Shown here: in pieces, positions 8,565 through 14,890 of the stretch
Layout of the letters: every line of letters starts with the position of its first letter
Position numbering within the stretch: the stretch's first letter is position 1
From: an uncultured Prevotellaceae bacterium
Lineage (GTDB): Bacteria > Bacteroidota > Bacteroidia > Bacteroidales > Bacteroidaceae
Direction: 5' to 3'
DNA: 16,423 bases
Assembly (NCBI GenBank): GCA_902775075.1
Contig: CACYKX010000042.1
Location: forward strand, 1-16,423
The notes under the pieces: model-generated
The model's input: the letters and a program-made list of their open reading frames with translations, nothing else
Told to the model about the DNA's origin: nothing
Databases searched by the model: none
Translations under genes and position numbers: made by a program

Positions 8565-8595
8565 TTTGCATTTTATAGAATTTATTGTAATTTTG
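8565..8595 (+). promoter_or_regulatory. Promoter for rpmB-rpmG-DUF4295
   Basis: A TTTG at 8565-8568 (-33 element), a 19-base spacer and TAATTTTG at 8588-8595 (-7 element) make the most complete Bacteroidota-type promoter in the window. The leader before rpmB would be about 45 bases and A+T-rich, with no evident stable hairpin. Confidence 0.78.
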
Positions 8596-8647
8596 CAACC
8601 TGTTTGGAATAGGTATCAATTAACGAATTACAAAATTAAAGATAGAA

Positions 8648-8911
8648 ATGTCTAAGATTTGTCAGATTACAGGAAAGAAGGCACAATTAGGTTGTAATGT
8701 GTCTCACTCAAAGCACCACACTAAGCGCAGCTTTGACGTTAACCTCTTCAGCAAGAAATTCTACTATGTAGAAGAAGGTTGCTGGATTAGCCTCAAGATT
8801 AGCGCAGCTGGTCTTCGTCTCATTAACAAGGTAGGTCTCGATGCAGCCCTTAAGCAGGCTGTTTCTAAAGGCTATATTGACTGGAAGGACATTAAAGTTA
8901 TAGGAGAATAA
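8648..8911 (+). CDS. rpmB: Large ribosomal subunit protein bL28
   Basis: This 87-aa basic protein opens with [19 protein letters not shown] and continues with [15 protein letters not shown], matching L28 in Bacteroidota. C6 and C15 form only half of a possible zinc site, so this looks like a zinc-independent or partial-ligand form. It is the first gene after its own promoter and is followed five bases later by rpmG, the usual L28-L33 pairing. Expression is expected to be strong and growth-linked, given the good promoter. Confidence 0.95.
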   Translation: MSKICQITGKKAQLGCNVSHSKHHTKRSFDVNLFSKKFYYVEEGCWISLKISAAGLRLINKVGLDAALKQAVSKGYIDWKDIKVIGE

Positions 8912-8916
8912 TTATC

Positions 8917-9105
8917 ATGGCAAAGAAAGCTAAAGGAAATAGAGTACAGGTTATCCTTGAGTGCACAGAAATGAAGAACTCAGGTCTTCCTGGTACAAGC
9001 CGTTACGTGACAACAAAGAATCGTAAGAATACTCCTGAGCGTCTTGAGCTCATGAAGTACAATCCTATCCTCAAGAAGATGACTCTTCATAAGGAGATTA
9101 AGTAA
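8917..9105 (+). CDS. rpmG: Large ribosomal subunit protein bL33
   Basis: The 62-aa product has the L33 pattern: [10 protein letters not shown], then [23 protein letters not shown], then a Lys-rich end. It has only one cysteine, so the two CxxC pairs of the zinc-ribbon (C+) form are missing. It is a C-minus L33, which needs no zinc. It sits between rpmB and the DUF4295 gene, 25 bases before the latter, in one operon. Confidence 0.95.
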   Translation: MAKKAKGNRVQVILECTEMKNSGLPGTSRYVTTKNRKNTPERLELMKYNPILKKMTLHKEIK

Positions 9106-9130
9106 TAACCCTTTAAAAAACATATAAGAT

Positions 9131-9286
9131 ATGGCAAAGAAAGCGGTCGCTACCCTCCATGAAGGTTCAACGGATGGTCGCGCTTATTCAAAAGTGATCA
9201 AAATGGTCAAGAGCCCTAAGACTGGCGCTTATATCTTCGAAGAGAAGATGGTTCCTAACGAGGCTGTAAAAGACTTTTTCAAGTAA
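9131..9286 (+). CDS. DUF4295 small basic protein, probable Bacteroidota ribosomal protein (bL38 candidate)
   Basis: A 51-codon gene runs from ATG 9131 to TAA 9286. It starts MAKKAVATLHEG and continues with the conserved core RAYSKVIKMVKSPKTGAYIF, then EEKMVPNEAVKDFFK. This is the DUF4295 family, known from Bacteroidota and regularly found right after rpmB-rpmG. Its size, basic charge and place in a ribosomal-protein operon argue for a ribosomal role. I recall that a cryo-EM structure of a Flavobacterium ribosome revealed an extra protein named bL38; equating it with this family is my recollection and should be checked. A strong terminator follows, so it ends the operon. Frame, start and stop are clear. 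Confidence 0.87.
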   Translation: MAKKAVATLHEGSTDGRAYSKVIKMVKSPKTGAYIFEEKMVPNEAVKDFFK

Positions 9287-9309
9287 GTCGTAAATTTATA
9301 CCAAATAAT

Positions 9310-9346
9310 AAAAGGCTGTGTCGGAAACGACATGGCCTTTTTCTTT
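9310..9346 (+). terminator. Terminator after rpmB-rpmG-DUF4295
   Basis: Arms 9310-9323 and 9328-9341 can form a 14-pair stem including two G-U wobbles, capped by GAAA, a stable GNRA-type tetraloop. The right arm runs into TTTTTCTTT. It lies 24 bases after the DUF4295 stop. The A-tract on the left arm could also give some activity on the other strand. Confidence 0.88.
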
Positions 9347-9385
9347 ATTTGTCGGCTTCTTTCTAATAGGAAAGATGTCGAGAAA

Positions 9386-9417
9386 TTTGTTTTTTTGATT
9401 AACTTGTATTATCTTTG
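9386..9417 (+). promoter_or_regulatory. Promoter for ftsY-rimO-HU-HU/LysM
   Basis: A TTTG at 9386-9389, a 20-base spacer and TATCTTTG at 9410-9417 fit the Bacteroidota -33/-7 pattern, and CAAAA follows. The leader before ftsY would be only about 10 bases. No other promoter match was seen inside the four-gene unit. Confidence 0.74.
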
Positions 9418-9433
9418 CAAAAAATAATGCATT

Positions 9434-10390
9434 ATGGGACTATTTGGTTTATTTAATAAAAACAAAAAAGAAACTCTTGATAAAGGTCTCGAAAAGACTA
9501 AGGAAAGCGTTTTTGGTAAGTTGGCTCGTGCCGTAGCTGGAAAATCTAAGGTAGATGATGATGTTCTGGACAATCTTGAGGAAATCTTGATATCTTCTGA
9601 TGTCGGGGTCGATACTACTGTCAAGATTATTGAGCGAATAGAGGAACGCGTGGCACGTGACAAATATGTTTCTACTTCTGAACTAAATGGTATCCTACGA
9701 GAAGAAATCGCAAATCTTCTCTCTGAAAATCATTCTGACGATAACGATAACTGGGATTTGCCTTCTGACCATAAACCTTATGTCATCTTGGTAGTAGGTG
9801 TGAATGGAGTGGGAAAAACCACAACCATCGGTAAGTTGGCTTACCAATTCAAGAAGGCCGGTAAGAAAGTATATCTCGGAGCTGCTGACACTTTCCGAGC
9901 TGCAGCCGTAGAACAGATCTCTATCTGGGGCGAACGCGTCGGAGTTCCTGTCATCAAACAGCAGATGGGAAGCGATCCTGCTTCGGTAGCCTTTGATACC
10001 TTACAGAGTGCAAAAGCTAATGATGCTGATGTGGTACTCATCGATACAGCCGGAAGACTTCATAATAAGGTGGGCTTGATGAACGAACTTAAGAAAATCA
10101 AAGATGTGATGAAGAAAGTACTTCCACAGGCTCCTGATGAGGTTATGCTCGTATTAGACGGAAGTACGGGACAGAATGCGTTCGAACAGGCTAAACAGTT
10201 CTCTGCGGTAACAAGTATTAGTAGTCTGGCTATTACCAAACTTGATGGAACCGCAAAAGGTGGAGTTGTGATAGGCATTAGCGACCAACTCAAAGTACCT
10301 GTCAAGTATATCGGACTGGGTGAAGGCATGGAAGATTTGCAATTGTTTAACAAACGAGAATTTGTAGATAGTCTTTTTAAAGGAGAATGA
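9434..10390 (+). CDS. ftsY: Signal recognition particle receptor FtsY
   Basis: FtsY is the membrane-associated GTPase that docks SRP-bound ribosomes at the Sec translocon. The 318-aa protein has a short N-terminal region (MGLFGLFNKNKKE, possibly amphipathic and membrane-contacting) instead of the long acidic A domain of E. coli FtsY. The NG domain follows: P-loop GVNGVGKTT at 122-130, the SRP-GTPase insert DTFRAAAVEQ at 152-161, DTAGR at 204-208, TKLD at 268-271, and GLGEGMEDLQLF near the end. Its last four bases overlap the rimO start (ATGA), so the two are translationally coupled. The compact form is normal for this phylum. Confidence 0.97.
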   Translation: MGLFGLFNKNKKETLDKGLEKTKESVFGKLARAVAGKSKVDDDVLDNLEEILISSDVGVDTTVKIIERIEERVARDKYVSTSELNGILREEIANLLSENHSDDNDNWDLPSDHKPYVILVVGVNGVGKTTTIGKLAYQFKKAGKKVYLGAADTFRAAAVEQISIWGERVGVPVIKQQMGSDPASVAFDTLQSAKANDADVVLIDTAGRLHNKVGLMNELKKIKDVMKKVLPQAPDEVMLVLDGSTGQNAFEQAKQFSAVTSISSLAITKLDGTAKGGVVIGISDQLKVPVKYIGLGEGMEDLQLFNKREFVDSLFKGE

Positions 10391-11685
10391 AGAAAAATCA
10401 GATAGATATTATCACAATGGGCTGTAGCAAGAACTTGGTGGATTCTGAGTTGTTGATGAAACAGTTTGAGGCTAACGGATACCATTGTGTACACGATAGT
10501 AAGCGCCCACAAGGTGAGATAGCTGTAATCAACACTTGTGGATTTATAGAATCTGCTAAAGAGGAAAGTATCAATACGATCCTTGAATTCGTACAGGCTA
10601 AGAACGAAGGACGTCTGCGCAAATTGTATGTCATGGGATGCCTTTCCCAACGTTATAAGGACGAATTGGAGAAGGAGATACCTGAGGTTGATAAATTCTA
10701 TGGCAAATTCAATTATAAACAGCTACTCAAGGAATTAGGTAAGGCCGAGGTTCCTTCATGTGATGGCCGTCGTCATCTTACCACTCCACATCATTATGCT
10801 TATGTAAAGATAGCAGAGGGATGTAATCGCCATTGTGCATATTGCGCTATCCCTATCATCACAGGTAAACATACCAGTCGCCCTAAGGAAGACATTCTCA
10901 ACGAAATAAGGGAGTTGGTTACAGATGGAGTAAAGGAATTCCAGATCATAGCTCAAGAGCTTACTTTCTATGGCGTAGATATCGACGGCAAGCATCATAT
11001 CACAGAACTCATCTCCGAGATGGCTGACATTCCGGGGGTAAAATGGATTCGTCTGCATTATGCATATCCTAACCAATTCCCAATGGACTTATTGGATGTG
11101 ATGCGCGAGAAGCCAAATGTATGCAAATATCTCGATATCGCATTACAGCATATTAGCGATCATATGTTGGATCGCATGCATCGACATGTCTCTAAACAGG
11201 AAACGATAGATTTGATCAAGGCTATCCGCGAACGGGTTCCTGGTATTCATATCCGAACCACGTTGATGGTAGGATTCCCTGGAGAAACCGAACAGGATTT
11301 CGAAGAACTCAAGGAGTTCGTAAGATGGGCTAAATTCGAGAGAATGGGTGCTTTCGCTTATTCTGAAGAGGAGGGAACCTATAGCGCCGAACATTATGAG
11401 GATGATGTTCCAGCAGATGTAAAGCAGAACAGACTAGATGAACTCATGGCTATCCAACAGGAGATTTCTACGGAGATAGAAGCTCAGAAGGTGGGACAGG
11501 TCATGAAGGTTATCATCGACCGTAAGGAAGGTGATTATTATATCGGTCGTACTGAATTCTGTTCTCCGGATGTTGATCCTGAGGTCTTGATTCCTGTCGC
11601 AAAGAAGACTCTGTATGTAGGTAGATTCTACGATGTGAAGATTAATAATAGCGATGAATTCGACCTTTATGGAGAAGTAGTATGA
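10387..11685 (+). CDS. rimO: Ribosomal protein uS12 methylthiotransferase RimO
   Basis: RimO adds a methylthio group to an aspartate of ribosomal protein S12. The 432-aa protein has the three cysteines of the N-terminal UPF0004 domain (C13 in MGCSKNLVDSE, C51 in NTCGFI, C85 in MGCLSQRY), which hold the second 4Fe-4S cluster. The radical-SAM motif CNRHCAYC (C146, C150, C153) holds the catalytic cluster. A C-terminal TRAM region ends in SDEFDLYGEVV. The segment RTTLMVGFPGETEQDFEEL is typical of methylthiotransferases. SKNLVDSE and the short acidic tail favour RimO over MiaB. It overlaps ftsY and the HU gene by four bases on each side, indicating coupled translation. Confidence 0.96.
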   Translation: MKKNQIDIITMGCSKNLVDSELLMKQFEANGYHCVHDSKRPQGEIAVINTCGFIESAKEESINTILEFVQAKNEGRLRKLYVMGCLSQRYKDELEKEIPEVDKFYGKFNYKQLLKELGKAEVPSCDGRRHLTTPHHYAYVKIAEGCNRHCAYCAIPIITGKHTSRPKEDILNEIRELVTDGVKEFQIIAQELTFYGVDIDGKHHITELISEMADIPGVKWIRLHYAYPNQFPMDLLDVMREKPNVCKYLDIALQHISDHMLDRMHRHVSKQETIDLIKAIRERVPGIHIRTTLMVGFPGETEQDFEELKEFVRWAKFERMGAFAYSEEEGTYSAEHYEDDVPADVKQNRLDELMAIQQEISTEIEAQKVGQVMKVIIDRKEGDYYIGRTEFCSPDVDPEVLIPVAKKTLYVGRFYDVKINNSDEFDLYGEVV

Positions 11686-11978
11686 ACAACAAGGAATACA
11701 TAGCTAAATTAGCGTCTTCTACGGAATATACACAAGAAGATACTCAGAAACTTGTGCGTACCGTCATCGATGGTATGATAGAACTCATCGAGGAGGACCC
11801 TCATGCCTCCATCTCTATACCGGGCTTCGGAACTTTCGAGGTGAAGAAGCGTATGGAGAGGATCATGGTAAACCCTACGACGAAGCAACGTATGCTCGTA
11901 CCTCCGAAACTGGTACTTAACTTCCGTCCTGTTGCCTCTATCAAGGAAAAACTAAAGAATGGAGGAAAGAATGAATAA
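11682..11978 (+). CDS. HU family DNA-binding protein
   Basis: The 98-aa product is a standard one-domain HU/IHF fold: an N-terminal helical pair (residues 3-38), the turn SIPGFGTFEVKKR with GFGTFEV at 48-54, and a beta-arm (about 57-76) carrying NPTT, whose P65 would intercalate between base pairs and bend DNA. It starts within the rimO stop (ATGA overlap), and its last eight bases overlap the next gene, also an HU-domain protein. HU subunits work as dimers, so this protein might pair with its neighbour's HU domain; that is inference. HU, IHF-alpha and IHF-beta cannot be told apart safely by eye. Confidence 0.92.
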   Translation: MNNKEYIAKLASSTEYTQEDTQKLVRTVIDGMIELIEEDPHASISIPGFGTFEVKKRMERIMVNPTTKQRMLVPPKLVLNFRPVASIKEKLKNGGKNE

Positions 11979-13380
11979 GAGCGTAATAGAAATATTAGCG
12001 AGTAGACTTATCAAGAAGCATCGTCTTACTCAAGATGCCGCCGAGAAATTCGTCCGACAGATGTTTGAAACTGCTAACGAGGGATTGGCAGAGGAGAAAC
12101 TCGTGAAAATCAAAGGGCTCGGCACTTTCAAGGTTACTTCTGTAAAGGACCGAGAGAGTATAAATGTAAATACTGGTGAACGTATCCTTATCGAGGGTAG
12201 GGATAAGATCAATTTTACGCCTGATAATATTCTCAAGGAGATCGTCAACAAACCATTTGCTCAGTTTGAGACTGTTGTCATCAACGAGGGGGTTGATTTT
12301 CAACAGATTGATGATAAATACAAAGAAGGATTGGCCCCGGAGATTTTGATAGATGAACCTGTGGCAGAAGTTGCCTCCGAACCTAAACGCCATGCTGAGG
12401 GTGCCAAGGAATCAATAGAAAAACCGGTAGAAGAGTCTATAGAGGAATCTAACAAACCAATAGAGGAATCTGTTGAGAAGCCGATTTCTGAACCTATGGT
12501 TGATAGAAATGTCGACATTTCTTCCGAGGAAATGGTAGCCAAGGTTGAACCGAAACCAATCGAGAATTCCGCCGTAAAGCCGATAGCTGAACCGGCAAAC
12601 GAGGCTGTCGCGGAGAAAATGGAAGTTCCTTCAAACGAACCGATTATAGAATCTACGAATGAGCCAGAAGCTGTTACCTCTTCTGAAGAGAAGGTCGAGA
12701 AAGTTGGATTCAAAGTAGAGTCGGAGCCACAAATTTCAAATGTATCAGAAGTTTCTAGAATTCCGCATCAGGTATATTGGATGTGCGGAGTAGCGTTACT
12801 ATTGATCGTAGGATGTTTCGGTTGGCTACTATACAACTACAATGCTCAATCGCAACGGTTGGCAGAACTGGAAATTCAACTTGCTAAGAATAACCAGTCT
12901 GTTGCTCAGAAGGCAGACGCTAAGGCGAAGACCAGCAACCTGTCTTTGAAAACTTCTGCAATAGATTCTAAAGTTTTGGAAAAGGCAAAGGCTGATAGCA
13001 TTCGACTTCTCCGCGAGCATGAAGCTTTGGTTGCTGCTACCCAGAAGGCAAATGATGCTAAGGAACAAGCGGTTGACGGTAAGCAAAAAGCCGCTGAATC
13101 GGCAACAAAGGAACTTGCAGCTAACGCAAAGACGAAAAAGGCCCAAGAAGTTGCAACAAATAAATACGATGAAGACCCTCGGGTACGCACAGGCGCATAT
13201 AGTATTGTAGGAGTAGAGCAAACAATAAAGGCCAAGAAGGGACAGACCTTAGCAAGTATCAGCAGAACCTATCTTGGTTCCGGAATGGAATGTTATCTTG
13301 AAGCCTTGAATGGTAATGGACCTATCAAAGAAGGACAATCCATAAAGATTCCGAAACTCAAACTTAAGAAAAAGAAATAA
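11971..13380 (+). CDS. HU-domain protein with acidic linker, one transmembrane helix and C-terminal LysM
   Basis: I chose the ATG at 11971 (469 aa) over one 12 bases earlier because GGAGG at 11961-11965 sits five bases before it. Domains: HU-like, residues 1-95 (GLGTFKV at 49-55), whose arm has NVNTG where HU has NPxTG, so the DNA-bending proline is V66; a long Glu/Pro/Ser-rich linker (about 125-262) with loose repeats of the type KPIEES; one hydrophobic helix, about 269-290 (WMCGVALLLIVGCFGW); an Ala/Lys/Gln-rich coiled-coil-like stretch (about 293-395); and a LysM-like end (about 415-465; VEQTIKAKKGQTLASISRTY, then IKEGQSIKIPKL). The expected topology is HU domain in the cytoplasm and LysM in the periplasm, binding peptidoglycan. 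It would tether DNA or an HU partner to the envelope. The domains are seen; the tethering is inference. It is last in the ftsY operon, followed by a terminator. Confidence 0.88.
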   Translation: MNKSVIEILASRLIKKHRLTQDAAEKFVRQMFETANEGLAEEKLVKIKGLGTFKVTSVKDRESINVNTGERILIEGRDKINFTPDNILKEIVNKPFAQFETVVINEGVDFQQIDDKYKEGLAPEILIDEPVAEVASEPKRHAEGAKESIEKPVEESIEESNKPIEESVEKPISEPMVDRNVDISSEEMVAKVEPKPIENSAVKPIAEPANEAVAEKMEVPSNEPIIESTNEPEAVTSSEEKVEKVGFKVESEPQISNVSEVSRIPHQVYWMCGVALLLIVGCFGWLLYNYNAQSQRLAELEIQLAKNNQSVAQKADAKAKTSNLSLKTSAIDSKVLEKAKADSIRLLREHEALVAATQKANDAKEQAVDGKQKAAESATKELAANAKTKKAQEVATNKYDEDPRVRTGAYSIVGVEQTIKAKKGQTLASISRTYLGSGMECYLEALNGNGPIKEGQSIKIPKLKLKKKK

Positions 13381-13389
13381 TAAAAGGTT

Positions 13390-13417
13390 ATCCCGACACC
13401 ATGTCGGGATTTTTTTT
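13390..13417 (+). terminator. Terminator of the ftsY-rimO-HU operon
   Basis: ATCCCGACA (13390-13398) and TGTCGGGAT (13402-13410) form a perfect nine-pair stem with a CCA loop, followed by eight T. It lies nine bases after the stop codon of the HU/LysM gene. It also marks the end of densely packed core genes. Confidence 0.93.
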
Positions 13418-13595
13418 GAAGTTTGACAGACTACGATTGATTATTTCATAGACATTTGTTGCGTTATTAACTTGAATCCTGCAATATTGGAAAAATAAAA
13501 CACTTGAATCCAGGTTTGTTTAACGAACATTAAATTCCTTAATTTCCAATCGAAGAAAGATACTCATAATTCACGAATTTAGAATTAATGACGGA

Positions 13596-13624
13596 TTGAT
13601 TATGAATATTAAAATCATAATCAA
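13596..13624. repeat. AT-rich inverted repeat
   Basis: TTGATTATGA (13596-13605) and TCATAATCAA (13615-13624) are perfect reverse complements separated by nine bases. There is no T-tract on either side, so it is not a normal terminator. In such A+T-rich DNA part of the match may be chance. Confidence 0.5.
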
Positions 13625-13706
13625 AATGCAACTATCTGATTATCAATAAGTTGTATTTTTAATATGTATTCAACTATCAAAATATACTGGGAATATAGGT
13701 TTATTT

Positions 13707-13803
13707 AGTTAACTACGTAAGGCAACAAACCTATTCGCATGAGCTTACGAAGTTAACTTCATAAGCAGATGCAGTTAACTTCGTTCAGAAGATCAACTTC
13801 TGG
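13707..13803. repeat. Cluster of GTTAACTTCGTAAG-type repeats with a 24-bp palindrome
   Basis: A 14-base unit close to GTTAACTTCGTAAG appears at 13708-13721 (one change), inverted at 13744-13757 (exact), at 13752-13765 (one change) and at 13774-13787 (degenerate end); a weaker AGATCAACTTC follows at 13790-13800. The inverted and direct central copies overlap to form a palindrome at 13743-13766 with only one mismatched pair around the core GAAGTTAACTTC. The spacing is uneven (about 20-45 bases) and there are no unique spacers, so this is not a CRISPR. It could be a REP-like intergenic element or a set of protein-binding sites. Confidence 0.68.
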
Positions 13804-14002
13804 AGAAGAGAGTGGGGAGCATTTTGAGGATCTGATAGGCTCCTGTTTATTCTAGAATGAGCACAAAACTGTACATGATTTCTGTTAACAGAATCCGAAT
13901 CAAAGTTTAAATATTACAAAATATTTCTTTGGGATTCCTCTAAAAATCTTTCAGAATTTTGTACTTGTTAGCTAGAGTTACAATGTACCAATAATAAAGT
14001 GA

Positions 14003-14726
14003 AGCTTATATTCAAGTGATAGTACTATCGTCCCAAAATATTTTGACATAGATAAACTTGGTGGATTTTTCAACAAGAGGATAGCACCGGTTAAGGCTGC
14101 ATACTATCAGAATGGTACTCCTCGTTATTTTGAGTATCAAATCAGAACCGAGGCAGAAGATATTATCCCAACAGGTGATGTTGATGAATATATTCAATTG
14201 ATTTTCTCTCAAGAAGAAAAGTATCTACAGAAATTACTTGAACTTAGCAATAAGTGTGAGCATGCTATCATTTTTGCTTACTTCAACAATACTGATGAGA
14301 TTGCTAACCACCTTCATAATATTGACAAGTATGAATACATTCTTCGTAAGGTAAGGTTACGATAGAGAGACATTACAAGATCCGAAAAAGGTCAAAGAAT
14401 TCTGTTATGTTGTCAATCGAGCAATCAAAGAATTACGTTCTTGCTATAATGATTTGATTTATCTTTTCCGTGAGTGCGAAAAGTATGCGGATATCTCAAA
14501 AATAGCTACTGATGACGATAGTGGTGACGAGTATTTTGCTTTCGATCTTGTATCAAATAGTGGGAACAAAAATCTATCATCTCAAACATATCGATTAGCA
14601 AAGAGCGAGCAGAAGGAGGCAAAGAAGTTTGAATCATCTATCGAAAAGATTCTTGCCAAGGCTTGTAATGCCAATGTAAGCATCTGCTCTTTGTTGAAGG
14701 TACTAAACAAAAAATTGAGCAAATGA
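14003..14726 (+). pseudogene. Frameshifted remnant of an unrecognised gene, coupled to a PP-loop gene
   Basis: One frame is open from 14003 to TAG at 14365 (SDSTIVPKYFDIDKLGG at its start, then RIAPVKAAYYQNGTPRYFEY and AEDIIPTGDVDEYIQ). A second frame, +1 relative to it, carries on from about 14358 (YDRETLQDPKKVKEF) to TGA at 14726 (ending LLKVLNKKLSK). Both halves have normal coding composition, mostly charged and helical. Joining them across the GTAAGGTAAGGTT stretch at 14347-14358 would restore about 240 residues in one protein, so one extra base explains the break. The 5' end is missing or decayed. I do not recognise the family; IVPKYFD resembles phrases seen in DNA-modification proteins, but that is weak. 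The stop overlaps the next start (ATGA), showing that the pair was an operon. A sequencing error at the shift is possible. Confidence 0.7.
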
Positions 14727-14890
14727 AAGTAAGACATATCTTAGGAATATCAGGAGGAAAAGATAGTGCTGCACTTGCAATTTATCTGAAGCAAAAATAC
14801 CCAACAATGAATATTGAGTATTACAATTCAGATACTACGTTTGAAGATGGTCATAGCAACAAGTGCTCCAACGATTGGACCAAGACCTGA
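14723..14890 (+). pseudogene. Truncated PP-loop ATPase, PAPS reductase/DndC-like (5' fragment)
   Basis: The frame starts MKVRHILGISGGKDSAALAI, with the PP-loop SGGKDS at residues 10-15, the pyrophosphate-binding motif of PAPS reductases, DndC-type sulfurtransferases and related adenylating enzymes. It continues QKYPTMNIEYYNSDT, where intact relatives go on to a GKEL-type segment. After about codon 38 (14836) the reading frame enters unrelated DNA, which is the antisense of a CPBP protease-like gene, and stops at 14890. The active-site half with substrate-binding cysteines or aspartates is therefore gone. The ATGA overlap with the upstream broken gene marks a former operon. Such PP-loop genes in accessory DNA often belong to DNA-modification or phage-defence loci (Dnd, BREX type 4); which one applies here cannot be decided. 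Confidence 0.78.

Larger units (their letters stand above)
13418..14002 (+). other. A+T-rich gene-free stretch with hairpins and short repeats
   Basis: No frame here has length, composition or motifs of a gene in either direction, and no tRNA fold or full TAnnTTTG promoter was seen. It holds a 10-pair AT hairpin (13596-13624), a cluster of GTTAAC-centred repeats (13707-13803), and two copies of ACTTGAATCC at 13470-13479 and 13502-13511. It is visibly richer in A+T than the operons before it. It probably contains decayed remains of the broken gene that follows, but nothing recognisable. Confidence 0.6.

Noticed and set aside
8540..8570. Palindrome TTCTTCGAAGAA after the pncC gene as a terminator
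   Set aside because: The stem gives only a few stable pairs, flanks do not pair, and the T-rich part overlaps the -33 element of the rpmB promoter.
11959..11970. Earlier ATG for the HU/LysM protein
   Set aside because: The next ATG at 11971 has GGAGG at the right distance and begins the usual HU start (NKSVIEILA); the earlier one has no support, though it cannot be excluded.
12300..12713. Ser/Thr/Gly-rich minus-strand frame of 137 codons
   Set aside because: It is the mirror of the Glu/Pro/Ser-rich linker of the HU/LysM protein; GAA/GAG codons read as TTC/CTC on the other strand and keep it open.
13470..13511. ACTTGAATCC direct repeats as attachment sites of a mobile element
   Set aside because: Only ten bases match, the copies are 32 bases apart with nothing between them, and no integrase or tRNA end is nearby; chance is likely.
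13707..13803. CRISPR array
   Set aside because: Units are short, in both orientations, unevenly spaced and degenerate, and no cas gene is present.
14454..14726. Separate 90-aa gene starting at ATG 14454
   Set aside because: The same frame has sensible coding sequence well upstream of that ATG, and it joins with the preceding frame by a one-base shift, so it is the back half of a broken gene.
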